Assembly (NCBI GenBank): GCA_947846985.1
Contig: CANTUZ010000005.1
Coordinates: 48,015,389 to 48,079,388, forward strand
Direction: 5' to 3'
DNA length: 64,000 bases
DNA from: Fratercula arctica
Lineage: Eukaryota > Chordata > Aves > Charadriiformes > Alcidae
Shown: positions 1-11,500 of the stretch, in pieces
Layout of the letters: every line of letters starts with the position of its first letter
Position numbering within the stretch: position 1 is the first letter of the stretch
The notes under the pieces: model-generated
Database searches by the model: none
What the model was told of the DNA's origin: nothing
What the model saw: only the letters and a program-made list of their open reading frames with translations
Made by a program: the position numbers and the translations under genes

Positions 1-105
1 CTTGGCTGCTCGGTGGTGGCCATCTGGGGTGAAAGCAAGGGGAAACTTGGCTGCTCGGTGGTGGCCGTCCAGGGTGAAGGCGAGGGGCTGGGTGGTGGCC
101 GTGGT
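1..105. repeat. 45-bp tandem repeat at the window edge
   Basis: The unit beginning cttggctgctcggtggtggc at position 1 recurs at 46 with a few substitutions, and a partial third copy (gggtggtggccgtgg) lies at about 90-104. The array probably continues to the left of the window. Confidence 0.75.
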
Positions 106-2183
106 CTGGGACTGGGACACGGCTGCCCGAGCCATTGGGGAGAGCGAGGGCAGCTTTGGGGTGATGGATTGCTGCGGTTGGCTGGGCTGAGAGCCTCCGC
201 AGCGGGAAGGAGGATGATGGAGGGCAGGGACTCGTATGTAAGTGATACAGATGGCAGCCACTGAAGCAGCAGATTGTACCTTGTGTCCTTTGTATTTGCA
301 GCCAAAACACTCCTCAGCAGCAAGGGATGGGCAACTTGAGGAAGCTGGATAGTATGGCCAAGCACGCCTGCGGTGGATGAAATGTGAAGTCTTTTTGTTC
401 CCCATCTCAAGAGGCCACTGAGCCACGTGCAGCATGTCTGCGGTGGGGCCAGGTGTCCCACCGGGCACCTGTGGGGTGTCGTGTGTGCCGGTTGCCGTCG
501 CCGTGCCGGGTGCCTGACCGAGCACGTTCAGCGTGTCGCAGGACGCCCTGCCGGCTGCGGCAGGGGGCAGGCTGCCACTTCTCCCTGGAGGTGAAGCCTG
601 GGTGCACTTGCTCGCCATGGAGGGGTTGGCATGTTGCTGCAGGTGGTAGGAGTGTGGTTGCTGTGTTTAATTATAGCTCCCGTTCGAGAAACTAGTAGAG
701 CAACAGGGCTTTTTTATCTTGTTCTGGGGAAACTGAGCACTTCGCAGCTTTTGATTGCTATATAACACATCCTGTGACACGGAAAGAAACTTTACTGTGC
801 CCTCTGCAAAAGGAAATTTGAAACCTGTGAGCAATAAAATCCTTCAGCTGGGCCGTACCTCCCAGAAGGTATGGCTTGGTCCCCAGTCATGGTGCTTCTT
901 GGGGGAGGATGTTTTTATGGCCACAGGGAGCCTAGGGGCAGCGGGAGAGCTGGGGCTGCAGAAGAGCTGCATGGAGGAGGGCGCAGGGGCTGAGCCTGCC
1001 CAGGGGATGCATCCCTAGGGATGTGTGGGAAAGGCTGAGCAGGCTTTGGATGTCCTTCTCTGCCTGCAGTGGTAACAGGGTGAGTATGAACTCTTTACCT
1101 CCCCAGCAGGTTGTCCACCGCTGAGCGGTGATGCTGGCCGCATCCATGGCATTTGTGGTTGCTGGAGCCGCATTAGGCACAGGGTGTCACCACCTTGCAG
1201 GTGGTGGCTCCAGGGCCAGCTCTGCGCTGCTCACGAAGAGCGTTGAAGGGCGCCTGGCCGTGCCTGGCCATGGGGCATGTCTAAGCTGTAGGGTGAGCTT
1301 TGGGCATGCTTGGGGGGACTCCTCGTGCATCACAGGTGGTTTGGGTTTTGAGCTTTCCTCTGGCTTGTCTGGAGGAGATGATCAGGAGGCACCCAGCGAA
1401 GATGCCGTTTGACCTAGGGTTTCACTTTTCGTTTTCACTGTGTGTAGGAGTTCTGCTGTCTAGGTTGGTAGGTTTTTCCCTCTGGAGGCCACAGTGTCCC
1501 TGTGCCTGTTGGAGTTGCTTAAGGAAGCAGCAGGGCTGTGGCAAAGGTGGGAATGAACCTCTGGCAGGATGTGTTTCCTACTGGTGTTGCAAAGAGGCTT
1601 CTGTACTGCAAGGGCTGGTGTTTATGTGGGAAGGGAGTCCTCTGTACCTGGCTTGTTACAGGTGAGAAATCTGAAGTATCCCTGTTGCTTAGGTGTACAG
1701 ACTGTGCCAGACTGAGCAGGAGCAGCAGCCACATTACGCTGCTGTGGTGGCTGAGTGCTAATTGTTTTTACTGCCTGAGCATCAGGTTATTTTTGGCTTG
1801 ATCAAGTTTCATTCCCTGCAGGTCTCTGAGGCTTCCTGACCTGCAGAAACTGCTTTAGGAGCATTTCTTTTCTCTAGGGTGGAGAACTTAGACCCCTCAT
1901 CCAGGGCATGGGTGACAATATATTCCTCTCAGCAAAAAAATGCAAATTATTCTGTTGTTGTTTTAAGATGTGTTGCTAGCCCAGGGTGTGCAAAGCTGTG
2001 TGCTGTAGCTGGCATGAAAGAAATTCACTGGGAGATGGGGATAGTGATGGACTGCTGCAGCTGGCTGGTGGCAGAGAGGTCCTAATCATCTAGATGTCTG
2101 TTCTGGATGGAAATCTAGGCAGGGAGCTGGTTCAGTCACCGTGGGTTGGGGATGTGCAGTTGCAGAAATACAGCATGGGTCGT
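106..2183. other. Non-coding, upstream of or intronic to TP53I11
   Basis: No conserved protein-coding exon is recognisable. A CpG-dense patch lies at about 470-560. TATATAA at 759-765 followed by a donor-like gtatgg at 869 is a possible but unsupported leader exon. Open frames here are short and anonymous. Confidence 0.5.
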
Positions 2184-2830
2184 AGAATAGAATCATAGAA
2201 TAGTTTGGGTCGGAAGGGACCTTTAAAGGTCATCTAGTCCAACTCCCCCTACAATGAGCAGGGACGTCTTCAATTAGATCAGGTTGCTCAGAGCCCCGTC
2301 CAACCTGGTATTGAATGTTTCTAGGGATGGGGCGTCTACCACCTCTCTGGACAACCTGTGCCCGTGTTTCACCACCCTCATGGTAAAAACTTTATTCCTC
2401 ATATCTAATCTAAATCTACCCTCTTTCAGTTTAAAACCATTACCCCTTCTCCTATCACAATGGGCCCTGCTAGAAAGTCTCTTCCCGTCTTTCTTATAAG
2501 CCCCCTTTAAGTACTGAGAGGCCACAATAAGGTCTTCCCAGAGCCTTCTCTTCTCCAGGCTGAACAACCCCAACTCTCTCAGCCTGTCCTCATAGCAGAG
2601 GTGCTCCAGCCCTCTGATCATCTTCATGGCCCTCCTCTGGACCCATTCCAACAGGTCCATGTCTTTCCTGTGCTGAGGGCTCCACAGCTGGATGCAGGAC
2701 TCCAGGTGGGGTCTCACGAGAGCAGAGGGGCAGAATCACCTTCCTCGACCTGCTGGCCACGCTGCTTTTGATGCAGCCCAGCATATGACCAACTTTCTGG
2801 GCTGCAGGCACACGTTGTTGGAATATAGCT
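2184..2830 (-). mobile_element. CR1 LINE fragment, inverted
   Basis: It begins on the + strand with the reversed CR1 terminus (agaatagaatcatagaatag) and runs back through the 3' end of ORF2. A 147-codon frame (2717-2274) still encodes the C-terminal part of the CR1 reverse transcriptase protein, with [20 protein letters not shown] and RFRLDMRNKVF-type blocks. The element is 5'-truncated, as most CR1 copies are, and not capable of movement. The 5' edge near 2830 is approximate. Confidence 0.92.
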
Positions 2831-3320
2831 GTATCTTGGTAGTTACCTGGGACATGGCAGAGTTCTGGCTGGGGGTCTGCTCTACCCTGGTCTTCCTGGA
2901 GAAACTTCTATTAGGCCGTTTGGATAGGACGCACAAAGATGCGTTGTGGCTGTCGTGTGTCGTTGGGTTAGACACGGGGGATTTACCTCATCCGTTGGGA
3001 TTTCAGAGTCTGAGGTTTTTTACAAAGATTTTATGCATGTAGAAGTGAGCAGGCTGACCCTTCATATTGGGGGGAGGGGGGGGAGGAGTCTTAGATCCCA
3101 CTCTGAGGCAACAGCCCAATGTTTGCAAGAGCCAAGGTACTTAGTACATCTGTGGATCCTGTCCTTAATCAACTGGTGTTTCCAAAGTGGGGATATCATC
3201 TGTCCCGAAGGTGCAGGGTTGTAGTAAGGTGAGATTGTGAGACACTGAGATACTTCATTAATGAGCCTCGTGGACAAGAAGAGGGAAGAGACGGCTGTCT
3301 GGTTGAAAACCATATGTAGA

Positions 3321-3456
3321 AATCACAGAATGGGGTTGGAAGGGACCTCTGGAGATCATCTAGTCCGCCCCCCCTGCTAAAGCAGGTTCACCGAGAGCAG
3401 GTTGCACAGGAACGCGTCCAGGCGGGTTTTGAATGTGTCCAGAGATGGAGACTCTT
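3321..3456 (-). mobile_element. Short CR1 fragment, inverted
   Basis: The + strand starts aatcacagaatggggttgga and reaches gtccagagatggagactctt, matching the last 135 or so bases of a CR1 subfamily that shares gcacaggaacgcgtccaggc with the element at 56423. An A-run follows at 3457-3468. Confidence 0.88.
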
Positions 3457-3982
3457 AAAAAAAAAAAAGTTATCTTTCCCTCTCTGGCTAGTCTTACTCT
3501 TCTATGATTTCTCTGACCTGTGCATCCACCACCTCTCTTCTTTGCCCTGCCCATGTGTTTGAGCTCAGGCTTTCTCGATGTCCCTGTGGCTGAGTAGGTA
3601 TGGGGTCCAGAGCAGCTGCTATGGACCTGGTGCTGTCCTCACTGAGAAAGAGACAGGAACGCCAGAGCCTGGAGAAACAGCAGAAGAGCTGGACAAATGT
3701 GTTATGGCTGTCAGAGCCTTGCAAGAGAAATGCTGTGGGCATCAGCCCGGCTGTGAGAGCTGGGTACAGTGCAGCTGCCGACCTGGGTGCCCCTTTTGTG
3801 TGCAAACCCCCTTGTGCTGCCACAGTGCTGGAGACCTCCCCTCCTGGGGGAACTCCAGTATTGCAAAGGGACAGTGCTGCTGCTTCGTATTTACTAGTGG
3901 TTCTCAACCTGTGGTCCATGAAAGACGCTTAGGCATGGCAAGTGCCCTGTTAGGCTGTTAGAAAGGACATACGTAAAGGTAC

Positions 3983-4314
3983 ATTTCAGTACCTAAAGGG
4001 GGCCTACAGGAAAGATGGGGAGGGACTCTTTATCAGGGAGTGGAGCGATAGGATAAGGGGTAACAGTTTTAAACTGAAAGAGGGGAGATTTAGACTAGGT
4101 ATTAGGAAGAAATTCTTTACTGTGAGAGTGGTGAGACACTGTAACAGGTTGCCAGAGAAGCTGTGGTTGCCCCATCCCTGGAAGTGTTCAAGGCCAGGCT
4201 GGATGGGACTTTGAGCAACCTGGTCTAGTGGGAGGTGTCCCTGCCCACGGCAGGGGTTTGGGACTAGATGATCTTTAATGTCCCTTCCAACCCAAACCAT
4301 TCTATGATTCTATG
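3983..4314 (+). mobile_element. CR1 LINE 3' fragment
   Basis: It runs from tttcagtacctaaagggggc to the canonical terminus ccattctatgattctatga. About 330 bases of the ORF2 end and 3' UTR are kept. It is the same subfamily type as the copies at 2184 and 24271. Confidence 0.92.
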
Positions 4315-5901
4315 ACATACATCCACTGCACCTTTGGTTAACTCTTTGGCATAACAAATCAAAGATGCTGAGTAGTCTCAGACTCGGAAAACCTAAAACT
4401 AGAGCATGACAGGACAGCAAGAGTCCTCTCCCTGGCCTGAACATGACAGAGCTGAGCAAACTTGTGGCCAGCTTAAATGTGTAAACCTTTTTACTCATTA
4501 TCTTGGCTTGACTCTGGTTCGTTTTCTCTTCCTCTGCTTGCAGACTGGAAGTGCCTTCAAACCCTTGGAGTGAGAGGTACTGTAGTGCCACATCTTTAAT
4601 TCAAGCAGCTCTGCTTTGTCGGGTAAAAAAAGGCTACACCGTGAATGGCAGTGCCGCCGAAACAATGTCCGGCTAAGCAATAGGCAGCAGCCCTGTCCCC
4701 AGGGCCACCCGGGGACCCGTGTCCTCGCACCCATCAGCTGCTCGGCAGTGGCTTTCCGAAACTCCAGGCAGCCAGGTGCATGTGGGAATGGGGTCTAGTT
4801 CCCCTCTTGCAGCCCCCGTGCACCTCCCTCGATGGGTGCGCAGCTCTGGCTGCTGCAGCATCGTCGCGTTTGCGGTTGAGTCTCCCCTCTCCTGTGCTGC
4901 AGAGCTCCTCTTCTCTCCAGACGCTGGGAGGGAAGCAGAGATGCTGGGGGAAGAGGTGTGGAGGTGGGGAGAGATTGAGCTATCATTAGCGTGGCACCAG
5001 TGAGGTTTCTTTGCACCATGATAGCAGCCGCTATCAAAATTGGGTGCAGTATGCTGAATGGCTGAGCAAGGGAATAGATACTGAAAGGAGCCTGCAAAGA
5101 GAAAGGATTTTGGAGGAAAAAAAAAAACCCTCTTTCAACTGCACATAGGCACTGTCCATTACTGAGAGCTGTGTCGGGGAGTAGGAATTGCCTGTTTATG
5201 GTGATTGATCTGCGCAGCCCCTGGGATGCTCAGGAAACGGCTTAAGGAGAAAAGAATCGCGGGAGGAGGAGGAGGTGGAGGTTCCCCTTTGAAAACGCAT
5301 GGGCTAATAGAAAACATCCTGTAAATTGTCAGTGTGTCAGGATACATTAATGTAAGTATAACGCTTTCAAATCCTCGGCATCTTCTATCTGAATGTCACT
5401 GAATTAGCACTAATACATTCGTTAGCTCATTATTCATTAATATTCAGTATTCATTAAACTGTCTCTTTCTCTGGAAGATGGGGATAATGAGACATGGGAC
5501 TGGCTGCGGGGCCGTGCCGTAGCTGTGCTTGGTGTGGTGGGAGTGTATTTTTATGTACCAGAATGGCCTTCAGTGATTGCTTTATTGCCACTTATATCTG
5601 GCCTGTGTTGTCCTGGCGCTTGGACAGTGGCTTACCACAAATCAGTGGAAAATCTTAATGGGAGAGCAGTGCTAATGATGATGTGGATAAATTTCCACCA
5701 ACTCCTGGCCTGACAGCAGCTGGCGAGACAACCGATGAAGGCAAATTCTGATCTTTTGGCCTGTGGTCAGAGTTGCAAAACTGCCTCTGTAGAGGGCTGT
5801 TCGTTGCTGTCTTCATCTGTGAGTCATGGAGTCTCCCCTTCAGCCCCCACCACCTTTCTTTGCTTCTTGCCCTCAGGAGAGATTCTGTGAATCTGAAGAC
5901 G

Positions 5902-6032
5902 TCTTCTCCCTCCCCTTCTTTTTAACCCCTTTTCTCTCCCCCCCTCCCCCCCTTCTCTCTTTTCTCTCTCTCTATTTCTTTTTCTTTCTCTTTTTTTCCC
6001 TTTGTTTTTCCCATCCCATCTTCCCTTCCTCT
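5902..6032 (+). repeat. Pyrimidine-rich (CT) tract
   Basis: About 130 bases are almost purely C and T on the + strand, with only a handful of purines. It includes C-runs near 5938-5952 and CT dinucleotide runs near 5953-5973. Confidence 0.85.
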
Positions 6033-7189
6033 GCCATTTCTGACCATGAGGACAGAGCAGGACGTGTGGGCAGCAGGCTTTCCCTAGCAGGTAACCCGGA
6101 GGAATCCAGAGGTGCCAACTGGTGTGGCCGGCACACTCAGCACCCCAAGTCCTGTCAAAACCAGCAAGCCTTGGGTCCCTCATCCCTGGGGAGGGCTTCG
6201 GTGCTGCTGCTCAGGCCATCTGCCAGACTTTTCCCTCCGCTAGCAAGTCTTCTTGGAAAGACTTTGCTTTGCTCTCTACTGAAGCGTGCGGGGGAGGGAG
6301 AGTGGCCGAAGAAGTACCCAGCACTTTTAGAGGGGTGCGAGGGTCCTCCTGACAGTGTGGCATACCTTAGGCACTGTGTGTCAGTCAGCCCGTGTCCCAG
6401 GGCTGTCCTCCCCATGTCCCAGGAGCTGCTCTGGGCCAGGTGAGGGATGTGGGATGGCCCCGGAGTGCTCCTGAGGCTCGGCCTGGGAGAGGAGCGTTCA
6501 TCAGAGGGGTGTTGCTCCAAGGTTGGGCTGGATAGGTTTGATCAGAAAACGCTGGGCTAGAAATCCCACAGCAGGAGGTCTTCTCTGGTTTCAGCGGCTG
6601 TGCAGTCCTGGTGGGAGGCCACTCAACACCCAAGCTGCTGAGTCTGGCTCTGCCGGGAGTGGAAAGGAGTGCAGAAACTGTAATAAAAGAGATTAAAAAG
6701 AGGTCAAGCTTTTCTTTTTGACACACCACTCTAGCTTTGGTGTGGATTTTGTGTGCAGATTATCTAGATTTGAGTACCCACAAGTTATTGTGACAATTTG
6801 GATCAGCAAGCTCCAGACATGATGAATCTTTCAAACTTTTCTACTAGCAGCTGCCTCTTGAGCGTCTTGCCTTGTGCTCGAGTGTTGGCGTAAGTATACA
6901 GCTTCCTCCTGAGCAGTTGTCTTCTGTTGACCCTCTTCTGAAGTATTTCTAGACCCTGGCTGCTGCATCTGGCTCTGTGCTGCCTTTCCAGGAACCTGTG
7001 CTTAGTTATTCAGCGGAAAAAAGATAAAAAAGGCAACCAAACAAACCCCTCTACATTCCAAAAGAAGCACCTGCAAATCCCTGCGTAGCTGAACGGGCTC
7101 GCTGAGCAGCAGTTTGCCTGTGGCCTGCTGAAAGGGTCCCGTTAAACCCTTGATCACAGGATTCAGTCTTCGTGCTGTCCCAGCCAGAC

Positions 7190-7465
7190 CTCTTTCTTAG
7201 CTTTGCCTCACAGAAAGTCGGGCGCTTGCAGCCACGACCGTCCGCTCTCGTCTGGGAAACCACAGAGAAGGGTTTTCCTGCGAGGGGGAAATCCCTCACA
7301 AGGCAGCGGGACAACGCTTGCGTGCACGGTGCCAAAATAACCAGCGCCTCATTTCATTACTCCCCAAAGGCTCGTGAATTCTTCAGGCACAAGCGTAATT
7401 TCCCTCCTCCCGGGTTAGCTGCGGGAGGACTCGGCCGGGCCGCGGGGCTGCCAGTGCTTGCCTGG
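7190..7465. promoter_or_regulatory. CpG-dense patch, candidate TP53I11 promoter or first exon
   Basis: I count roughly 20 CpG dinucleotides in about 270 bases, far above the CpG-poor surroundings, about 0.7 kb before the first recognised TP53I11 exon. No TATA box or conserved first-exon donor could be assigned. Confidence 0.3.
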
Positions 7466-8185
7466 GCTGGATTCCCTGTGCCTGGTGCCTCTGGGGGTTC
7501 GTCTGAGGATCTCTGGGAGGGTGAAGTGGGAAACGGGAAAATGTGTTTGTGTTCAGCTGAGCCAAGATGAAATGACGACCAGTTGGAAGGAAGGACTTCC
7601 TGAACTGAGGGTTTCCAGGGTTTTATGATTGCAGGATGATAGAGACATTTCATGGGACTTGACACCTCCACCTTTATACCACAGTGCCAAGACAGAAGTG
7701 ACCTCTTCCACCATAGCTTCTGTCAGTTATCTTTGTCTTGTTCTTATCCCAGGTAGTATTTGAAGTTTCTAGTTGCCATCATCTTCCATTTCCCAGAAAA
7801 GTAATGTATCCTCAAGGAAAGTCTTGCTTCTGGCTTCTTCTTGTTCAGGAGCTGGTGTGTTCTGGCACAACGTGGGGCGTGCAGCATCTGGGGGGGGGGC
7901 ACAAATAAATACCTGGGACTTGTGTGGTATTTGGCTTCGAATGGCAGCTGAAGGTTGTGATGTATGGCATGGGGAAAGACAAAAGGCAAAGCAACACTTA
8001 ATGACTTTAATTTCTCTAGTCTGGGAAGAGTTTAATTCCCCCAATCCGGGAAACAGCAAAGAGGTACCGCTGGGCATTGCCTTATCCTGGGATGGGTCAG
8101 ACTATGGTTTGTATGTCAGAAGCACTTACAGCTAAATGTCCACACTGAAGCCACACTGCTCTGATTTTCCTGTCTCCCTCCACAG

Positions 8186-8550
8186 ATCCCGAGGACGGCA
8201 GGATCACCCTGAGATGAGCCGCTCGTAGCCGGGGCTGGCCCCGCCGCCAGGGCTCCCTGCCCAGGGACCATGAGGAGCCGTCTGCCGGCCTAACGGGAAG
8301 ATTTTGTGGTGTTTTGTGGGTTTTTTTTGTTAGGTTTTTTTTTTTTCTCCCCCCTGAACCTCGTGAAATTTCATGTGACGGCAGAGCCACCTCCTGCGCC
8401 GCCTCGCAGCCCAGGGCCACCATGGCGGCGAAGCAGCCCCCGCCGCTGATGAAAAAGCACAGCCAGACCGACCTGGTGAGCCGGCTGAAGACGCGCAAGA
8501 TCCTGGGGGTCGGTGGGGAGGACGACGACGGCGAGGTCCATCGCTCAAAG
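8186..8550 (+). CDS. TP53I11: TP53I11 first coding exon with 5' UTR (coding 8422-8550, residues 1-43)
   Basis: The acceptor just before 8186 has a strong pyrimidine run (ttttcctgtctccctccacag), and the donor after 8550 is gtgagg. The exon carries 236 nt of leader and 43 codons ending at RSK in phase 0. The leader contains two T-runs near 8321 and 8335. AGs at 8383-8384 and 8409-8410 could serve as alternative acceptors closer to the ATG, so the 5' edge of this exon is less certain than its coding part. The reading frame upstream of the ATG is open within the exon, so start choice rests on conservation and the Kozak context rather than on an in-frame stop. Confidence 0.8.
8214..8378 (+). promoter_or_regulatory. 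Cluster of three short uORFs in the TP53I11 leader
   Basis: uORF1 (8214-8228) has four codons, uORF2 (8270-8293) has seven codons in a good context (GGGACCATGA), and 8373-8378 is a start codon followed at once by TGA. None is in frame with the main ATG at 8422. If the exon really begins at 8186 all three are in the mature leader; with an alternative acceptor near 8384 they would be spliced out. Confidence 0.5.
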
Positions 8551-11500
8551 GTGAGGGCAGGGGAGAGGGAAGCGCCTGTGCAGTAATGATAGAAAAGAGA
8601 CCTTCTGCCTGGGCAAACCGAAGTGGTGTGGGGGTTTTTTTAGCATCTAACTTCTACAGCCTCTGTGGCAAAAACAGGGCTCCCAGCTCTGCGGGGCTCC
8701 TGTAAAGCAAGGGGTGAAGGCTGTGGTGGCACAAGCAATGCTGCCTTTGAGCAGGGATGGACCATGCAGCCTTCTGGGAGCACAGAAGCTGCCCAGAACT
8801 GCTTTTCTTGGTAACAGGGTGAGCTCTGCCCTCAAGTTGCTTTAATCCATTCCGGAAATTGTATTGCTGAGACATCCATGAGCTAGCTTGGAGCCAGTGC
8901 CGTAGGAGTGTGATTTAAGCAGGGGTGCTGCGGTGCCTCTCGGAAGAGGCCTGAAATGCAGAAAAACAACTTGTTTCAGTGAAATACCAGAGCTGGAGGA
9001 CAAGGGTGAGCTCTGCAGGAGCCCCGTCCTGGATGCTCTCTAGAGGACTTGCTGGCAGGGCATTGCCTGGCTCCTGCCTGCATGTGGGGAGTAGCGCTGA
9101 GTTCTCTGAGAGGTGTCTGCAGCCAAAAGGTTCCCCAGTATCTTTCCACATTGCTGATCTGCGTAGTCTTCCCATCCACATGGTTCGGGACATTGCTCTG
9201 GGCAGAGTGAACATGAGAGCGGGACGGATGCTGTGACACCCCGAGGGCTCTGCTGGAGCCTGTGCTCCATTGGGATGTGACATGCGGGTCACACGTGGGA
9301 GGAGACAGTTCCCTACTTACATAGGTAAGAGAAGAGTTAATGCTGACCCTGCCCCAGCCCCACGCTGGACATGGCTGATCCCAGTACAGGAGCAGCTGAG
9401 GCTGCAGTTCCTGATGGAAATCAAGGCAGCCTTCAGCAGGTGTTGGGACTGAGTCATCACAGGTGAATCCCTTGTCCTCATCCTCCTTCCAGCCCTCTTA
9501 GAGATAAACTCCCACATGGAGTTAGGTATGTGTTTTTGGGATGGTGAATACTGCCTAAAGGCTGGGGAAGGGTCTGCTCAGTCACCTTATGTCTTTTATT
9601 TGCATTTCAGATTAGCCAAGTACTGGGAAATGAAATCAAGTTTGCTGTCCGGGAACCGCTGGGGCTCAGGTAAGATATTGGGCCACCTTGGAGCTGGGTC
9701 GTTGGAGGGCCCTCTGCCACAGCATCCCAGACAGCTCTGGCTGCTGACACCAGCGCTGCTGCTGCACCAGCATCACTGCTCCCAGCAGGGGCTTCTCGGG
9801 GGCTGCAGGACCAGACCAGCTCTGCTTTCTGTCTCCGTAAATCAGCCTGAGGCCCTCAAGCTCTTGTCCCACAGCAAGTGCTGAGAACCACAGGGGCTGG
9901 AGAGGCTGTAGGAGCTCCTGGTCTCATGTGTCCTGTGGTGATCCCCCCCTCTGTACCGCCCTCTTGGCAGGGTCACTTCCCTCCTCTGCTTGGGTGAGGG
10001 GGGACTGCATGCTGAGGCTGGAGCTGTGGGGAGCCGAGTCCTCCTGTGGGAGGCTTGTGGCTGACTCGGTAGAGCGAGGGGGGAGGATGAAGGCTGATGA
10101 CCAAGCAGGCAGCCAGGAACGCTTCGTGAAGTGTGAGCAATGGGATCGTCCCTGTGCTCACGCCAGGTCCTCTGTCTTCCCTCCCACGCAGGGTCTGGCA
10201 GCTGGTTTCCGCCGTCATGTTTTCTGGGGTTGCCATCATGGTAAGTGAGGGATGTGGTCCTGGGCACCGCTAGCTCCCAGCTGCAAAAGAGGTGCCCCAG
10301 CGTGGCTCCTTGGCCCCTGGCATTTATCCCCCTCCTCTGCCCACAGCAGCTGCTGATGCTTTCTCTTGTGAGGCCTTTGCCCTCGCCGTGTCTCGGTAAT
10401 GGGCTTTGCTAGCAGTGTCCTTGGCAGTGTGTTCCCATCACCGGCATCTGTTTTCATTAGCAGGGTCATAAACCCCACGGCATGGCAGCCTTGGCCACAG
10501 AAACTGGCCGTGAAGCCAGTAGCTGACATGCTGGTATTTCTTGTGCATCCTTAATTTCCAATTTCTTGGTCAGCGGCTCTGATGCCATAAAAGCTTGATG
10601 TCGGAGCGCTGGTGCCCAAGAGGGCAAGTTTTGATGGTTCAGGCTGCTGAGTCTCTCCTTTGCCTGTGCCAGGCCCTCGCATTCCCTGACCAGCTCTACG
10701 AAGCCGTCTTTGATGAGGAATCAGCGAGCAGCAGGACTGCCATCCGGCTCTATGGAGGAGCCCTCCTCAGTGAGTGCGGTGCCGCTGCACCCGGGGCATG
10801 CCACTGACCCACAGAGTAAGGGGACAAGAGGCCAAAATGGCAGGAGGGGTCGAAGTCTGTGCCTGGCAGGGCAGCTGCAGCCAGAGAGCAGATCATCTGC
10901 TCTTAACAAAGAAATGGTTAGTTTAGGGGTATTTTGAGAAGCTCAGCTGCTGCTGCTTTTTCCTAGTCGGGGCTCAGGCTCGCTGCAGGCAGGGTAAGAA
11001 GGGCTGTGCACGCTCTGCGTAGCTGGGGGATCCCCCCCAAGAGCCCCAGCAGAGGGGGACTGCGGCTGGGCTGGGAGATGGGGTGCTGGGCTAACGCTGG
11101 GGCCAGACCCTCCGAGTGGGAGTGGGAGAATGGGACAGGCGATGGCATGCTGCGGGGGGGGGTCCCATGTAAGGGGTCCGGGGCCGGGGGGAGGACAAGA
11201 AGGTGAGGGGAGCCTAGAGAAACTGTCTGGAGAAGAAAATGAGCGGAGGAATTTAAGCACAGGGGGTTTGTGAAGCCCCGCAGCCCGCGCTGCGGCCGCT
11301 GGTGCTGCCAGGACTGCACCTTCTGGGTGCCCAGCCGGGTCCCCTCCGGGGCTGGCACGCCGCAAAGGGCACCAGAGGACAGCCAGGTGCTTGCAAGGCG
11401 TGTTTTTTGGGGGGGGGGCGGCTGGAGCTGAGGGCAGGGGGCCCGGGTGCGATGCCCTCCTTGGGCCGGCGCCTTCCCGCAGCCTGCAGCGGCACCCGGC

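Larger units (their letters stand above)
4315..8185. other. Non-coding, upstream of or intronic to TP53I11
   Basis: No coding exon is recognised. Contents of note are an AT-rich block at 5380-5460, a pyrimidine tract at 5902-6032 and a CpG-dense patch at 7190-7465. The last bases (8162-8185) form the acceptor of the first coding exon. Confidence 0.55.

Noticed and set aside
2274..2717. 147-codon frame as an independent host gene
   Set aside because: The protein is the C-terminal part of the CR1 reverse-transcriptase ORF and ends in the CR1 3' terminus, so it is a transposon remnant.
5826..6443. 205-codon frame rich in Phe, Leu, Ser and Pro
   Set aside because: Its body is the translation of the pyrimidine tract, giving a false signal-peptide-like run.
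1..8185. An upstream neighbour gene such as PRDM11 on the - strand
   Set aside because: It is the expected next gene by mammalian synteny, but no exon of a PR-domain or zinc-finger protein could be recognised in this stretch.
8097..8498. 133-codon frame on the - strand over the first TP53I11 coding exon
   Set aside because: It is the antisense shadow of a recognised, conserved exon.
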